Source: a virus
Length of the DNA stretch: 41,650 nt
Direction: 5' to 3' (one strand)
IMG/VR virus record: IMGVR_UViG_3300046782_000105
Location: 1 to 41,650 of that record
Program-made: the position numbers and the translations under genes
Notes under the pieces: generated by a model
What the model was told of the DNA's origin: nothing
What the model saw: the letters and a program-made list of their open reading frames with translations, nothing else
The model's database searches: none
In this document: one piece after another, positions 6,819 to 13,429 of the stretch
Numbering within the stretch: the stretch's first letter is position 1
Layout: each line of letters opens with the position of its first letter

Positions 6819-7436
6819 TTAGGTAGGGAGTATCCAGGCGATTGGTGTCACCCAATCCAGCGCCTGGTCGTACAGGGGGGCGGCGTTGTTGGCGATCAGG
6901 GCGTAGAGGCCCGCAGAGCGGCCTGGAAGCAGTCGCCTGATCAAAGCCGGCCCAGATGTCACCTTGACGACGCAGAGCTTGCCCAGCAGCTCCTCTGGCC
7001 GACGCAGACGGCCTGGGTCATAGTAGACGGTCCAGCCGTCCTCGATCTGGCCGGCCATGCCGTCGCCGCGCATGACCACGGCAACCATAGTTGGGGAGAT
7101 CGGCTTGGGCGGCATCGGAGCCCCTCCGAATTCATTGCCGTTTTTCCCCGCCGCTATGTCGAAATTTATTTCCCCGTTCCGACCGATAGTCCCGACGACC
7201 TGAACCGTGAAGTCACGTTCCAGTGATCCGGAACCGTCGACAAGGCCATGCTTTTTAGCTAATTCGAAAATCTTGTTGCGCTGCCGAAATTTAGGTTCCG
7301 AGCCCTTCAACCAACGCGAGATTGTTGGTTGCTGTACATTCAATTCAGCCGCCAGTTTGTGCTGGGTCCAGCCGGTCGCCTCGAGTATTTTTCGAATAAT
7401 CATCGGCAGGGTCATGGCTCGATTTAATGCACCCAT
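6819..7436 (-). CDS. CI-like repressor, HTH plus S24/LexA-fold domain lacking the Ser-Lys dyad
   Basis: 205 residues. Residues about 12-45 are an XRE-type HTH ('TQHKLAAELNVQQPTISRW'); about 78-205 match the S24 peptidase fold of LexA/CI repressors. The expected GDSM serine motif reads GDGM (Gly126) and the expected dyad Lys reads Arg167 (ALIRRLLPG), so self-cleavage looks impossible by the usual chemistry. An Ala96-Gly97 pair remains in the hinge. It lies between two divergent promoters that share an operator word, as for a lysogeny repressor. Start options are ATG 7436, 7415 and 7403; none has a strong Shine-Dalgarno. Confidence 0.88.
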   Translation of the reverse strand: MGALNRAMTLPMIIRKILEATGWTQHKLAAELNVQQPTISRWLKGSEPKFRQRNKIFELAKKHGLVDGSGSLERDFTVQVVGTIGRNGEINFDIAAGKNGNEFGGAPMPPKPISPTMVAVVMRGDGMAGQIEDGWTVYYDPGRLRRPEELLGKLCVVKVTSGPALIRRLLPGRSAGLYALIANNAAPLYDQALDWVTPIAWILPT

Positions 7437-7452
7437 GCATGATTTGCTTCAA

Positions 7453-7459
7453 ATACGCA
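7453..7459. promoter_or_regulatory. Candidate additional operator half-site
   Basis: ATACGCA, seven of eight bases of the shared operator word, lies between the repressor start and the rightward promoter, inside TTGC-N10-GCAA dyad symmetry. It could let the repressor control its own transcription. This is pattern-based only. Confidence 0.4.
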
Positions 7460-7472
7460 ACTGCATTTTTCG

Positions 7473-7501
7473 TTGACCGTGCAGATACCGATGCGTATTA
7501 T
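7473..7501 (+). promoter_or_regulatory. Rightward early promoter (PR-like) with operator word
   Basis: TTGACC (7473-7478), a 17-base spacer and TATTAT (7496-7501) make a strong sigma-70 promoter reading into the Cro-like gene. ATGCGTAT (7491-7498) overlaps the -10 box, the mirror image of the leftward promoter: ATGCGTATTAT here and ATAATACGCAT at 6734-6744. Transcription would start near 7508, at or within two or three bases of the first codon of the next gene. Confidence 0.8.
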
Positions 7502-7509
7502 GCCGGGTG

Positions 7510-7728
7510 ATGAGCCCCCTCGCTTACATCCGTCGTGACATTTTAGGCCTGTCGCAAGCGGCCTTTGCGGTGATCGTGAAGACATCGCAGGCGACCGTCT
7601 CGCGCTGGGAGACGGGGGAGCTTGAGCCCGATCGCGAGCAGCTCAGGCTCATCCGCCAGGCAGTTCGCGCGCGCAGACTGCGCTGGCACGATAAATGGTT
7701 TTTTGAGAGACCAGACGAAGCTGCATGA
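7510..7728 (+). CDS. Cro-like HTH regulator
   Basis: 72 residues, essentially one XRE-type HTH: 'LGLSQAAFAVIVKTSQATVSRWETG' contains both helices, and a basic tail (RARRLRWHDK) follows. It is divergent from the CI-like repressor and driven by the adjacent rightward promoter, the classical place of Cro. The ATG at 7510 (or GTG at 7507) lies about eight bases after the -10 box, leaving no room for a ribosome site, so translation is probably leaderless. An intrinsic terminator begins two bases after its stop. Confidence 0.85.
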   Translation: MSPLAYIRRDILGLSQAAFAVIVKTSQATVSRWETGELEPDREQLRLIRQAVRARRLRWHDKWFFERPDEAA

Positions 7729-7729
7729 G

Positions 7730-7759
7730 GCCGCGACGGCGAATTCGTCGCGGCTTTTT
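7730..7759 (+). terminator. Intrinsic terminator after cro (tR1-like)
   Basis: A 9-bp perfect stem, GCCGCGACG (7730-7738) with CGTCGCGGC (7746-7754), a 7-base loop and five T residues (7755-7759). It directly follows the Cro-like stop codon, so most rightward transcripts should end here unless antiterminated. Confidence 0.88.
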
Positions 7760-7795
7760 GTTTCCCGTGAAACTCCCCGCAGCCGGAATTCACCA

Positions 7796-8311
7796 ATGTC
7801 TCACCTCCAAAGCGACCAGGATGCCTGCAAGACCGCCGCCGACGTCAGACGCAACGCCAGCACCGTCATCGCCAAGCGCAGAGAAAGTCGGGAGCCGCGG
7901 CGAGTACCGTTCCCGGTAATTTTGCACTCGCCGCCACCGCGACCGCAGCTCGGCGAGGAGGCGCTCAAGACCAGCGCCATCCAGCAAGCGATTTGCGTGG
8001 CCTGGGAGATCACCAGGCTCGAGCTGCTGTCTCAGCGGCGCCACTGGTCGCTGGTTCACGCCAGGCACAGCGGCTTGATCCTCGCCAGGCTGCTCACAAA
8101 ACAAAACCTCTGCGAAATTGGCCGCGCCTTCGCCAAAGACCACACGACGGTCGTCTACGCCGTCAACTGTAATCACTGGCTGCGCGTCAAACTGCTCGAG
8201 GAGGGCCTCGAGGGCAAAACGCTCCCGCAGCTCGCCGCGCGCACCCGGCAACTCTACGACCTCACACCTCAATCAGAGCGCTATGGGCAGGATCAGAACT
8301 ATCAAACCTGA
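7796..8311 (+). CDS. DnaA domain IV-like DNA-binding protein
   Basis: 171 residues. The N-terminal 60 are basic and Pro-rich. Residues about 65-125 match the DnaA C-terminal duplex-DNA-binding domain: 'RLELLSQRRHWSLVHARHSG', then 'LTKQNLCEIGRAFAKDHTTV', where DHTTV (115-119) is the DnaA signature. No AAA+ ATPase domain is present. Such proteins probably recognise DnaA-box-like sites or recruit host initiation factors. The ATG at 7796 is the first start after the terminator; the ribosome site is weak. It overlaps the next gene by 29 bases. Confidence 0.85.
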   Translation: MSHLQSDQDACKTAADVRRNASTVIAKRRESREPRRVPFPVILHSPPPRPQLGEEALKTSAIQQAICVAWEITRLELLSQRRHWSLVHARHSGLILARLLTKQNLCEIGRAFAKDHTTVVYAVNCNHWLRVKLLEEGLEGKTLPQLAARTRQLYDLTPQSERYGQDQNYQT

Positions 8312-8954
8312 GTTCCCGCAAAATGAGAAAATCGGGAGGCTCTCGAGGGAGGCAAGGCTGCTGTTCGTCCTGCTGTGGACATTCGCCGACGACGAGGGGA
8401 GGGCTCGCGCGGCATCGCGAATGCTCGCGAGCCTTCTCTACCCTTATGACCTCGATGCTCCAGATTTGATCGATAGTTGGCTCAGAGAACTCGAGGCAGG
8501 CGGCTGCATCAAGCTCTACGAGGTCAACGGATCCAAATACTTAGAGATCCACGACTGGCTCGATCACCAGAAGATCGACAGGCCAACACGATCGAGATTG
8601 CCGAAATTCGCGAGCCCTCCGCGAAAGCTCGATGAGGCCTCGACTACGGACCTTAACCCTGGACCTAGGACCATGGACCTTAACCTGGGGCGCGAGGCCT
8701 CGGCGAACACTCGCGAGGTCTCATCGAAAACAGGACCAGCTAGCTCGTCACCGGATGTTACCGATCTGGATGTGAAGAGGGTGAAGGCGCCACGACACGG
8801 TGCGGTCTCGGACGACAAACAGCACATCTACCTCCGCAAGGGGACAGCCGACTACGAAGCCTACGCCCAGGATTATCGCGAGGTCGTCGGCGAAGAGCCG
8901 AACACGACCGATCAGGGCCGGTGGTTCAAAATAGCGGGAGCCAAAGTCGCATGA
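8283..8954 (+). CDS. Phage replication initiator-like protein (winged-helix N-terminus)
   Basis: 223 residues. The N-terminal 95 ('MGRIRTIKPEFPQNEKIGRL', 'LFVLLWTFADDEGRARAASR', 'YLEIHDWLDHQKIDRP') are the conserved domain seen in many phage replisome-organiser proteins. The rest is a low-complexity linker and a helical C-terminus (about 185-223). It would bind the origin and recruit host helicase or loader. A run of GGACC repeats flanked by GAGGCCTC palindromes lies within this gene at 8634-8701, much as the lambda origin lies in gene O. The stop overlaps the NusG-like start as ATGA. Confidence 0.82.
   Translation: MGRIRTIKPEFPQNEKIGRLSREARLLFVLLWTFADDEGRARAASRMLASLLYPYDLDAPDLIDSWLRELEAGGCIKLYEVNGSKYLEIHDWLDHQKIDRPTRSRLPKFASPPRKLDEASTTDLNPGPRTMDLNLGREASANTREVSSKTGPASSSPDVTDLDVKRVKAPRHGAVSDDKQHIYLRKGTADYEAYAQDYREVVGEEPNTTDQGRWFKIAGAKVA
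8634..8701. other. Candidate replication origin (iteron cluster)
   Basis: GGACC occurs at 8648, 8661, 8668 and 8675; the outer copies are extended to GGACCTTAACC (8648-8658 and 8675-8685). The cluster is bracketed by two copies of the palindrome GAGGCCTC (8634-8641 and 8694-8701), 60 bases apart. A further GGACC is at 8733. The location inside the initiator gene is the main support; I did not see a strongly AT-rich unwinding element next to it. Confidence 0.45.
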
Positions 8955-9493
8955 CGGCGCTCATCCCGATGAGCTTCCCGCTCGGCTGCTCCTGGTACGT
9001 CGCCACGGTGCGCCAGCAGGCCGAATTCGATGTCGCCGACGAAATCGCAAAGCTCGGCTTCCTGACCTATGTGCCGCGCTGCCGGCGCCATCGCACGATC
9101 GCGCGGCGCAAGGTGATCGCGGTGTGGCCGTTATTCACAGGCTACGTTTTTGCGTTTTTCGACACCGATCGCCATCACGGCACCTGGGAGAAGATCGGCG
9201 ACATCGACGGCGTCAGCTCAATTCTCACCAACAACAACGTGCCGATGCGCGTGAAGACCGAGGACATCCAGCGTCTGCGGCGCTCAGAAAACGCTGGGGC
9301 ATTTGATTTTACGATCCCGGCAACGACGTTCAAGGTCGGCGAGCATTATCGAATTGCCGAGGGACCGTTCACGAATTTCATCGCGAGATTTCGCGCGGCG
9401 TCATCGAAGAAGCGCGCCAAGATCGCGCTCGAGTTCTTCGGCGGCATCATCAACACAGAGATCGACGCTTGCTTTTTGGAGGAGGCGAGTTAA
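8951..9493 (+). CDS. NusG-family transcription elongation/antitermination protein
   Basis: 180 residues. Residues about 14-115 are a NusG N-terminal (NGN) domain: 'WYVATVRQQAEFDVADEI', 'FLTYVPRCRR', 'WPLFTGYVFAFF'. Residues about 126-172 are a KOW domain ('FKVGEHYRIAEGPFTNF'). NusG paralogues bind RNA polymerase and reduce pausing or termination; specialised ones (RfaH, LoaP) serve single long operons. It is the last gene before the late block and lies downstream of the tR1-like terminator, so a role as phage antiterminator is likely. No RfaH-type ops element was found. The ATG at 8951 is fixed by ATGA overlap. Confidence 0.92.
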   Translation: MTALIPMSFPLGCSWYVATVRQQAEFDVADEIAKLGFLTYVPRCRRHRTIARRKVIAVWPLFTGYVFAFFDTDRHHGTWEKIGDIDGVSSILTNNNVPMRVKTEDIQRLRRSENAGAFDFTIPATTFKVGEHYRIAEGPFTNFIARFRAASSKKRAKIALEFFGGIINTEIDACFLEEAS

Positions 9494-9816
9494 TGCTCCC
9501 GCCGCAACTCCAGACAGGCGCGACCCTCGGGCACGAAGATGGCGTTGCCGTCCGGTGGACGAACACCCAGCCGGCATTGAGCCAACGCTCTGCCCGCTGG
9601 GTTCGTGCGCTCAAAAACAACTCAATTCTGCGTAGGGCGGCGGCAGGTCGTCCCATAAGCCCGTCGCTACCACTTTGCTCGCCCATCCTCTGTCGGGGCC
9701 CGGAGGCCTCGGCAGCTCCCAGAAAGTCAGCCTGCTTTGGCGAGCGGGCGTCCTCATTCAGCGCCTCCATAAGGGGTCCAAGGCTGACGTCCTCCGGAAC
9801 TGTTCGAGGTGAGTGA
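9493..9816 (+). CDS. Doubtful ORF between nusG-like gene and late block
   Basis: 107 codons that start inside the NusG-like stop (TAATG) and end inside the next start (TGATG), a coupling seen elsewhere in this genome. Against it, the translation is Ser/Arg/Pro-rich with no domain and looks like out-of-frame sequence; the opposite strand also carries an open frame with ordinary-looking composition. The 322-base stretch could instead be a non-coding leader or regulatory region for the late operon. No promoter or terminator could be assigned in it. Confidence 0.35.
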   Translation: MLPPQLQTGATLGHEDGVAVRWTNTQPALSQRSARWVRALKNNSILRRAAAGRPISPSLPLCSPILCRGPEASAAPRKSACFGERASSFSASIRGPRLTSSGTVRGE

Positions 9817-11456
9817 TGGCAGGCTTTGCCGACAGTCTGCTCGACTATCTGCGCGGTGTGCAGGTGCCTGGTGCGAATTTCGGCACCACATCGCCGCAGG
9901 AATACGTCAACCAGGATCCGGTGACGCCGATGATTGCCGGCGCCAACCAGATGGCGAAAGGCGCGTTCGAACAATCCGAAAATCTCCGCACCGGCGGCGA
10001 CTACAACGCAGGTCCAGTCCTCAACGCGGCAGTTATGGGTGTCGCACCGTCGGTTGCCGGCGTTCCCGAGGGTGCGCTCGGCGTCATGGGCGGTCGGCTC
10101 GGCATGCCGGCTCGCGAGGAGATGCTGCTCGATCAATCGCAGTGGGCTCGTGAAGGCGAGGCTGCCGCGGTGCAGAAGCAGCAGAGCCAGCAGCTCGGCC
10201 AGGATTTCCTTCCGGATCCGGATCTACACGCCCAGGCCGAGGCGCTGCGCGGCAAGTGGACAAAGTTTAGCGATCAGTATCCCGACATCGGCCCGCCGGT
10301 GCTGATCGACAAGACCACTGGCCAGGAGATCAATTTCCGATCGCAGACCGCAGCTCAGAAGCGCGTCGATGCCGGCGATGCATACTGGTCGAAGCAGCTC
10401 ACACCGGAGGCAACAGAATTCCAGCGCGATCGAGCGGTCATCCAGCGCGACATGGACGTCAACGGCTACCAGCCGTTCTTCGATCCGGCGCAGCGAGGCC
10501 ACGTTGACCCCTCGAATTACCCGGCGCCGATCGACATGACGACCGCGCAAGGCGGTCGCGCTAATCCGATGAAGGAGGCAACACTCGAAAAGTGGCAGCA
10601 GACGTACGACACGCCGGAAGCTCGCGCTCGCATGGTCGAGGCCTACAACGCCGGCACACAGATCCCAGGCGCCAACGACTGGTATGCGATGAAGCAGCTC
10701 GAGGACAGCTACGTCGCACACCTGGGCCCCGAGGAAGGCCGCAAAGCTTTCAAGAGCGATTTTGCTGACAGCATGGCGGCGACAACAGGCGGCGCAGCGC
10801 CGACGCCGAATTACCTGATGTCGCACTACGCCAATTTCGAAACCGCCGCCGGCAGACGGCTGCCGGAAGCTTCCTACAAGATGCCGTTCCCGATCGGCGG
10901 TCGCTATGCCGGCACCAACATCGGCATGTATCAGCGCTGGGCCGACGAAGGCGCACCAGGCTTCGGCGTTGCCAATCCCAAGCGCGCGGATTTCTCCTCG
11001 GCCTTCACCGGCAATCCGAATGCGTTCACGACCGACGAGCAGATGTCGGGCATCGTCAAGCCAGGCATGACAGAGCCGACCTGGTACGGCCCGGCTGCAC
11101 AGGTTGGTCACTCGGTCGCAAGCGATCTCGGCGTCGTGCCGCGCGATGTGCAGGACGTCGCCTGGGCTGGCGAGAAAAAGCGCAAGTGGGACATCGAGCA
11201 GGCTGCAAAGCCGCCCGAGAAACGACAGCCCTTCGCCTACGAGGGCCCGATGATCTCGCATGTCAACGAGGCGATCGAGCGCACCTCGAGGCTCACAGGC
11301 CGATCGCCAGCAGAGGTCGAGCGACTGCGCGTTCTCAAGAAGGCTCCAATGTACGGCATTGCCGGCGGCGTTGCGGCTGATGCGCTCAGTGAGCTGCACG
11401 ATCGCGGCCTGATCAGCGACGAGCAATTCGGGAGACTGAACAATGGCCAAAGGTAA
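9816..11456 (+). CDS. Large hypothetical protein opening the late block, 546 aa
   Basis: Not recognised with certainty. The N-terminal 90 residues resemble a phage structural/ejection protein start ('SLLDYLRGVQVPGANF', Gly/Ala-rich). The middle (about 255-450) is a compact domain with 'ARMVEAYNAGTQIPGANDWY', 'NYLMSHYANFETAAGR', 'NPKRADFSSAFTGNPNAFTT' and 'KPGMTEPTWYGPA'. This recalls phage proteins of the DUF7178 type, but that is from memory and by eye. The C-terminus is helical. The ATG at 9816 overlaps the previous TGA (TGATG). Possibly an internal virion or modifying protein. Confidence 0.7.
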   Translation: MAGFADSLLDYLRGVQVPGANFGTTSPQEYVNQDPVTPMIAGANQMAKGAFEQSENLRTGGDYNAGPVLNAAVMGVAPSVAGVPEGALGVMGGRLGMPAREEMLLDQSQWAREGEAAAVQKQQSQQLGQDFLPDPDLHAQAEALRGKWTKFSDQYPDIGPPVLIDKTTGQEINFRSQTAAQKRVDAGDAYWSKQLTPEATEFQRDRAVIQRDMDVNGYQPFFDPAQRGHVDPSNYPAPIDMTTAQGGRANPMKEATLEKWQQTYDTPEARARMVEAYNAGTQIPGANDWYAMKQLEDSYVAHLGPEEGRKAFKSDFADSMAATTGGAAPTPNYLMSHYANFETAAGRRLPEASYKMPFPIGGRYAGTNIGMYQRWADEGAPGFGVANPKRADFSSAFTGNPNAFTTDEQMSGIVKPGMTEPTWYGPAAQVGHSVASDLGVVPRDVQDVAWAGEKKRKWDIEQAAKPPEKRQPFAYEGPMISHVNEAIERTSRLTGRSPAEVERLRVLKKAPMYGIAGGVAADALSELHDRGLISDEQFGRLNNGQR

Positions 11457-11793
11457 GGCGAAGGCGAAGGCGAAGGCAGTCGAGACGGCGCCCTCAGACG
11501 AGAAATGGCGCGCCGAGAGTGACGCGCGCACCCTGCGCGAGGCCGAGGAGATCAAGGGCGACAGGGGGCGCCTCGGCAAAGCCGCAGCTCACGCCAAGGA
11601 CCAGGTCGAGCAGAACGCCAAGGTCGCCGGCCTGCACAAGCGCGGAGTGATTTCCAACGCAGTGCTGAACCGCATCAAAGGTTTTACACAGAGCCAGGGC
11701 GCCGCAGGAGCTGCAGGCGCCGCCGGCGATGCAGGAGCTGCGGGCGCGTCTGTGGCTACGCCTGCGGCGGTGCCACCACCTGATGGAGCTTGA
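11443..11793 (+). CDS. Small Lys/Ala-rich phage protein, 116 aa
   Basis: An N-terminal Lys-Ala tandem (from a GCGAAG repeat at about 11455-11477) is followed by a charged helix, 'RTLREAEEIKGDRGRLG', a pattern I recognise from small conserved podophage proteins of unknown role. Then comes 'VAGLHKRGVISNAVLNRIKG' and a Gly-Ala-Ala repeat tail (about 84-105). The LHKRG-x-IS segment recurs in the protein encoded at 12014-12193. It overlaps the preceding gene by 14 bases. Confidence 0.7.
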   Translation: MAKGKAKAKAKAVETAPSDEKWRAESDARTLREAEEIKGDRGRLGKAAAHAKDQVEQNAKVAGLHKRGVISNAVLNRIKGFTQSQGAAGAAGAAGDAGAAGASVATPAAVPPPDGA

Positions 11794-11795
11794 CC

Positions 11796-11966
11796 ATGCC
11801 GATCGGTCTCATCTTCTGGGTCATCATGCTGCTGTGGATCATCGCGGTGTTCGGTCGTCGTTGGGAGCGAGCGCCACCATGGTTTGCACCTGCGAGCGAC
11901 ATCATCATCCTGATCCTGTTCTTTCTGCTCGGCTGGCATGATTTTGGTTTCATCGTCCATCCGTGA
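11796..11966 (+). CDS. Small two-helix membrane protein, 56 aa
   Basis: Reads MPIGLIFWVIMLLW... with hydrophobic segments at about 3-20 and 35-52 joined by a charged, Trp/Pro-containing loop (GRRWERAPPW). GGAG lies seven bases before the ATG and the gene starts two bases after the previous stop. Similar tiny membrane proteins occur in Hyphomicrobiales phages; the function is unknown. It could be a holin-like or host-envelope protein, but it is far from the lysis region. Confidence 0.75.
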   Translation: MPIGLIFWVIMLLWIIAVFGRRWERAPPWFAPASDIIILILFFLLGWHDFGFIVHP

Positions 11967-12013
11967 CTGACGAGCTGCTGCCAGTGCGCCTATGACGCGC
12001 AGGAGATCTTGAG

Positions 12014-12193
12014 ATGCCACTGACCAAATCAGCATCCAAGCCAGCGTTCTCCAAGAACGTGTCAGCCGAGGTGCATGCCGGCAAGCCAGTGAAGCAGGCA
12101 GTCGCGATCGCCTATTCGGTCAAGCGCAAAGCACAGGGGCTGCACAAGCGCGGCGCGATCTCAGACAAGCAAATGAAACGCATGAGGGGCTGA
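12014..12193 (+). CDS. DUF6496-like small basic protein, 59 aa
   Basis: 'SKPAFSKNVSAEVHAG' followed by 'KPVKQAVAIAYSVKR' matches the short DUF6496-type pattern (H/E-AGKPxKQAVAIA) common in phages. The C-terminus, 'GLHKRGAISDKQMKRMRG', shares its core with the protein at 11443-11793. AGGAG at 12001-12005 is eight bases before the ATG. Function unknown; basic charge (Lys/Arg over a quarter) suggests nucleic-acid contact. Confidence 0.75.
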   Translation: MPLTKSASKPAFSKNVSAEVHAGKPVKQAVAIAYSVKRKAQGLHKRGAISDKQMKRMRG

Positions 12194-12196
12194 ACC

Positions 12197-12820
12197 ATGA
12201 AAACACTCTTCGCAATGATTGCAATGATCGCACTGCTCGCGACGGGGGCCGCGAGAGCTGACGTTCTGCTTGACCCGCATTTGAGCGGCACCGGCGACAA
12301 CGTGATCGCCGACAGCGTCAGCACCAACTCTGCTGTCGGCCATCTCAACGGGATGCACATCGATGTCGTGGACTACACTGGCTTGGACACCGGCTTTACG
12401 GGTGCGGCCAGCGGCAATGACATCAAGATCGACAACACCGTTGGCATCATCATCGACGTCAAAGACCCGACCAACACCTTTGAGGTCGGCACCACGACGC
12501 AGGTGTTCTCGCTCAAGGGCACCGGCGATGTGCATCTGTCGGTGACGGCGACTGACGGTACCTTCACCTTCGATCTCGGCACGATCGATCCGAACGCGCA
12601 GTCCGGCTTCACGCTCACCGCGATCAACGGTGAGGTGATGACGACGCTGGCGCTGCTCGACGTTGGTGGCACGATCACTGATTTCGAACACAACCGCATC
12701 GACGTCGCGGTTTCTGCCGTTCCGCTTCCTGGAGCCGTCTGGCTGTTCGGTAGCGGTCTTATCGGTCTGACTGTTCTCAGCCGACGCAAAACTAAGGTTG
12801 CGACGCAAGCCGCAGTCTGA
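12197..12820 (+). CDS. Exported VPLPA-CTERM protein (first of pair)
   Basis: 207 residues. A Sec signal peptide (about 1-21, ending ARA) is followed by a Thr/Asp/Gly-rich, beta-type body, then a classical sorting tail: VPLPGAVWLFGSGLIGL starting at residue 175, a hydrophobic segment, and a basic end (SRRKTK). This tripartite tail is the VPLPA/PEP-CTERM signal handled by a host exosortase in Gram-negative bacteria. The gene sits in the late block, spaced four bases from its neighbour with GAGGGG upstream. It is probably a cargo (moron) gene whose product goes to the host surface; a virion role is less likely. Confidence 0.88.
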   Translation: MKTLFAMIAMIALLATGAARADVLLDPHLSGTGDNVIADSVSTNSAVGHLNGMHIDVVDYTGLDTGFTGAASGNDIKIDNTVGIIIDVKDPTNTFEVGTTTQVFSLKGTGDVHLSVTATDGTFTFDLGTIDPNAQSGFTLTAINGEVMTTLALLDVGGTITDFEHNRIDVAVSAVPLPGAVWLFGSGLIGLTVLSRRKTKVATQAAV

Positions 12821-12852
12821 GGCAACCCACTTTCTTTGTAAGGGAAGAGACC

Positions 12853-13404
12853 ATGAAGAAACTTCTACTTGCTGCCGTCGCCGTGCTGGGGATGTGCGTG
12901 TCGGGCAACGCGGCGGTCATCAATAGCCTTGGCCTCGATCCGACCTCGACCGAGGGCGCCTTCAACCACTCGCTCGGCACCCTCAACGGGGCCTTTGACG
13001 ACCAGTACACGTTCACGCTCGACCACGCGATGACGCTGACGATCACATCGGTGACCAACGTCTACGCGCAGCCATCCGACTTCATCACCAACTTCACTGG
13101 CTCGGTGGTCTTGGGCACACCGCCTCCAGGCACCCTCGGCAATGTGGTGGAGATCGGTCCTGTCATGGCAACAGCCTGTGTGCTGGTGCCCAACTGTCAG
13201 GGCTTTGCCGGCTCTGCCGTTCTCGGGCCCGGCAGCTACTTCCTCGACATCAGCGGCATCGCTAACGGCAGCTCGGGATATGGCGGCGATCTTGCCACCT
13301 TCTCGGCGGTGCCGCTGCCAGGTGCGGCCTGGCTGTTTGGAAGCGCCATGCTCGGCATGGCGATGCTGATGAAGCGTAAACCAAAGAGGTCGCCTGCAGC
13401 ATAG
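12853..13404 (+). CDS. Exported VPLPA-CTERM protein (second of pair)
   Basis: 183 residues. Signal peptide about 1-20 (ending GNA), a body with 'FDDQYTFTLDHAMTLTIT', the F-x-D-x-Y-x-F-type beta element frequent in PEP-CTERM proteins, and two Cys (CVLVPNC) that could pair. The tail starts at residue 153 with VPLPGAAWLFGSAMLGM and ends in basic KRKPKR. Its body does not resemble the preceding protein, so only the tails are alike. AGGGAAGAG precedes the ATG. No own promoter was recognised. Confidence 0.88.
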   Translation: MKKLLLAAVAVLGMCVSGNAAVINSLGLDPTSTEGAFNHSLGTLNGAFDDQYTFTLDHAMTLTITSVTNVYAQPSDFITNFTGSVVLGTPPPGTLGNVVEIGPVMATACVLVPNCQGFAGSAVLGPGSYFLDISGIANGSSGYGGDLATFSAVPLPGAAWLFGSAMLGMAMLMKRKPKRSPAA

Positions 13405-13429
13405 GCACCTCGCAACAATGGAGCAGATT

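Noticed and set aside
7796-8311. Full-length DnaA initiator
   Set aside because: Only the C-terminal DNA-binding domain is present; there is no Walker A or AAA+ region.
9600-9800. Search for a tRNA or known small RNA in the non-protein-like stretch
   Set aside because: No cloverleaf with a T-loop GGTTCRA pattern and no familiar RNA fold could be drawn; none was found elsewhere in the window either.
10224-11579. 451-codon antisense frame opposite the first large late gene
   Set aside because: Shadow frame; crosses two coupled forward genes and has no domain or start context.
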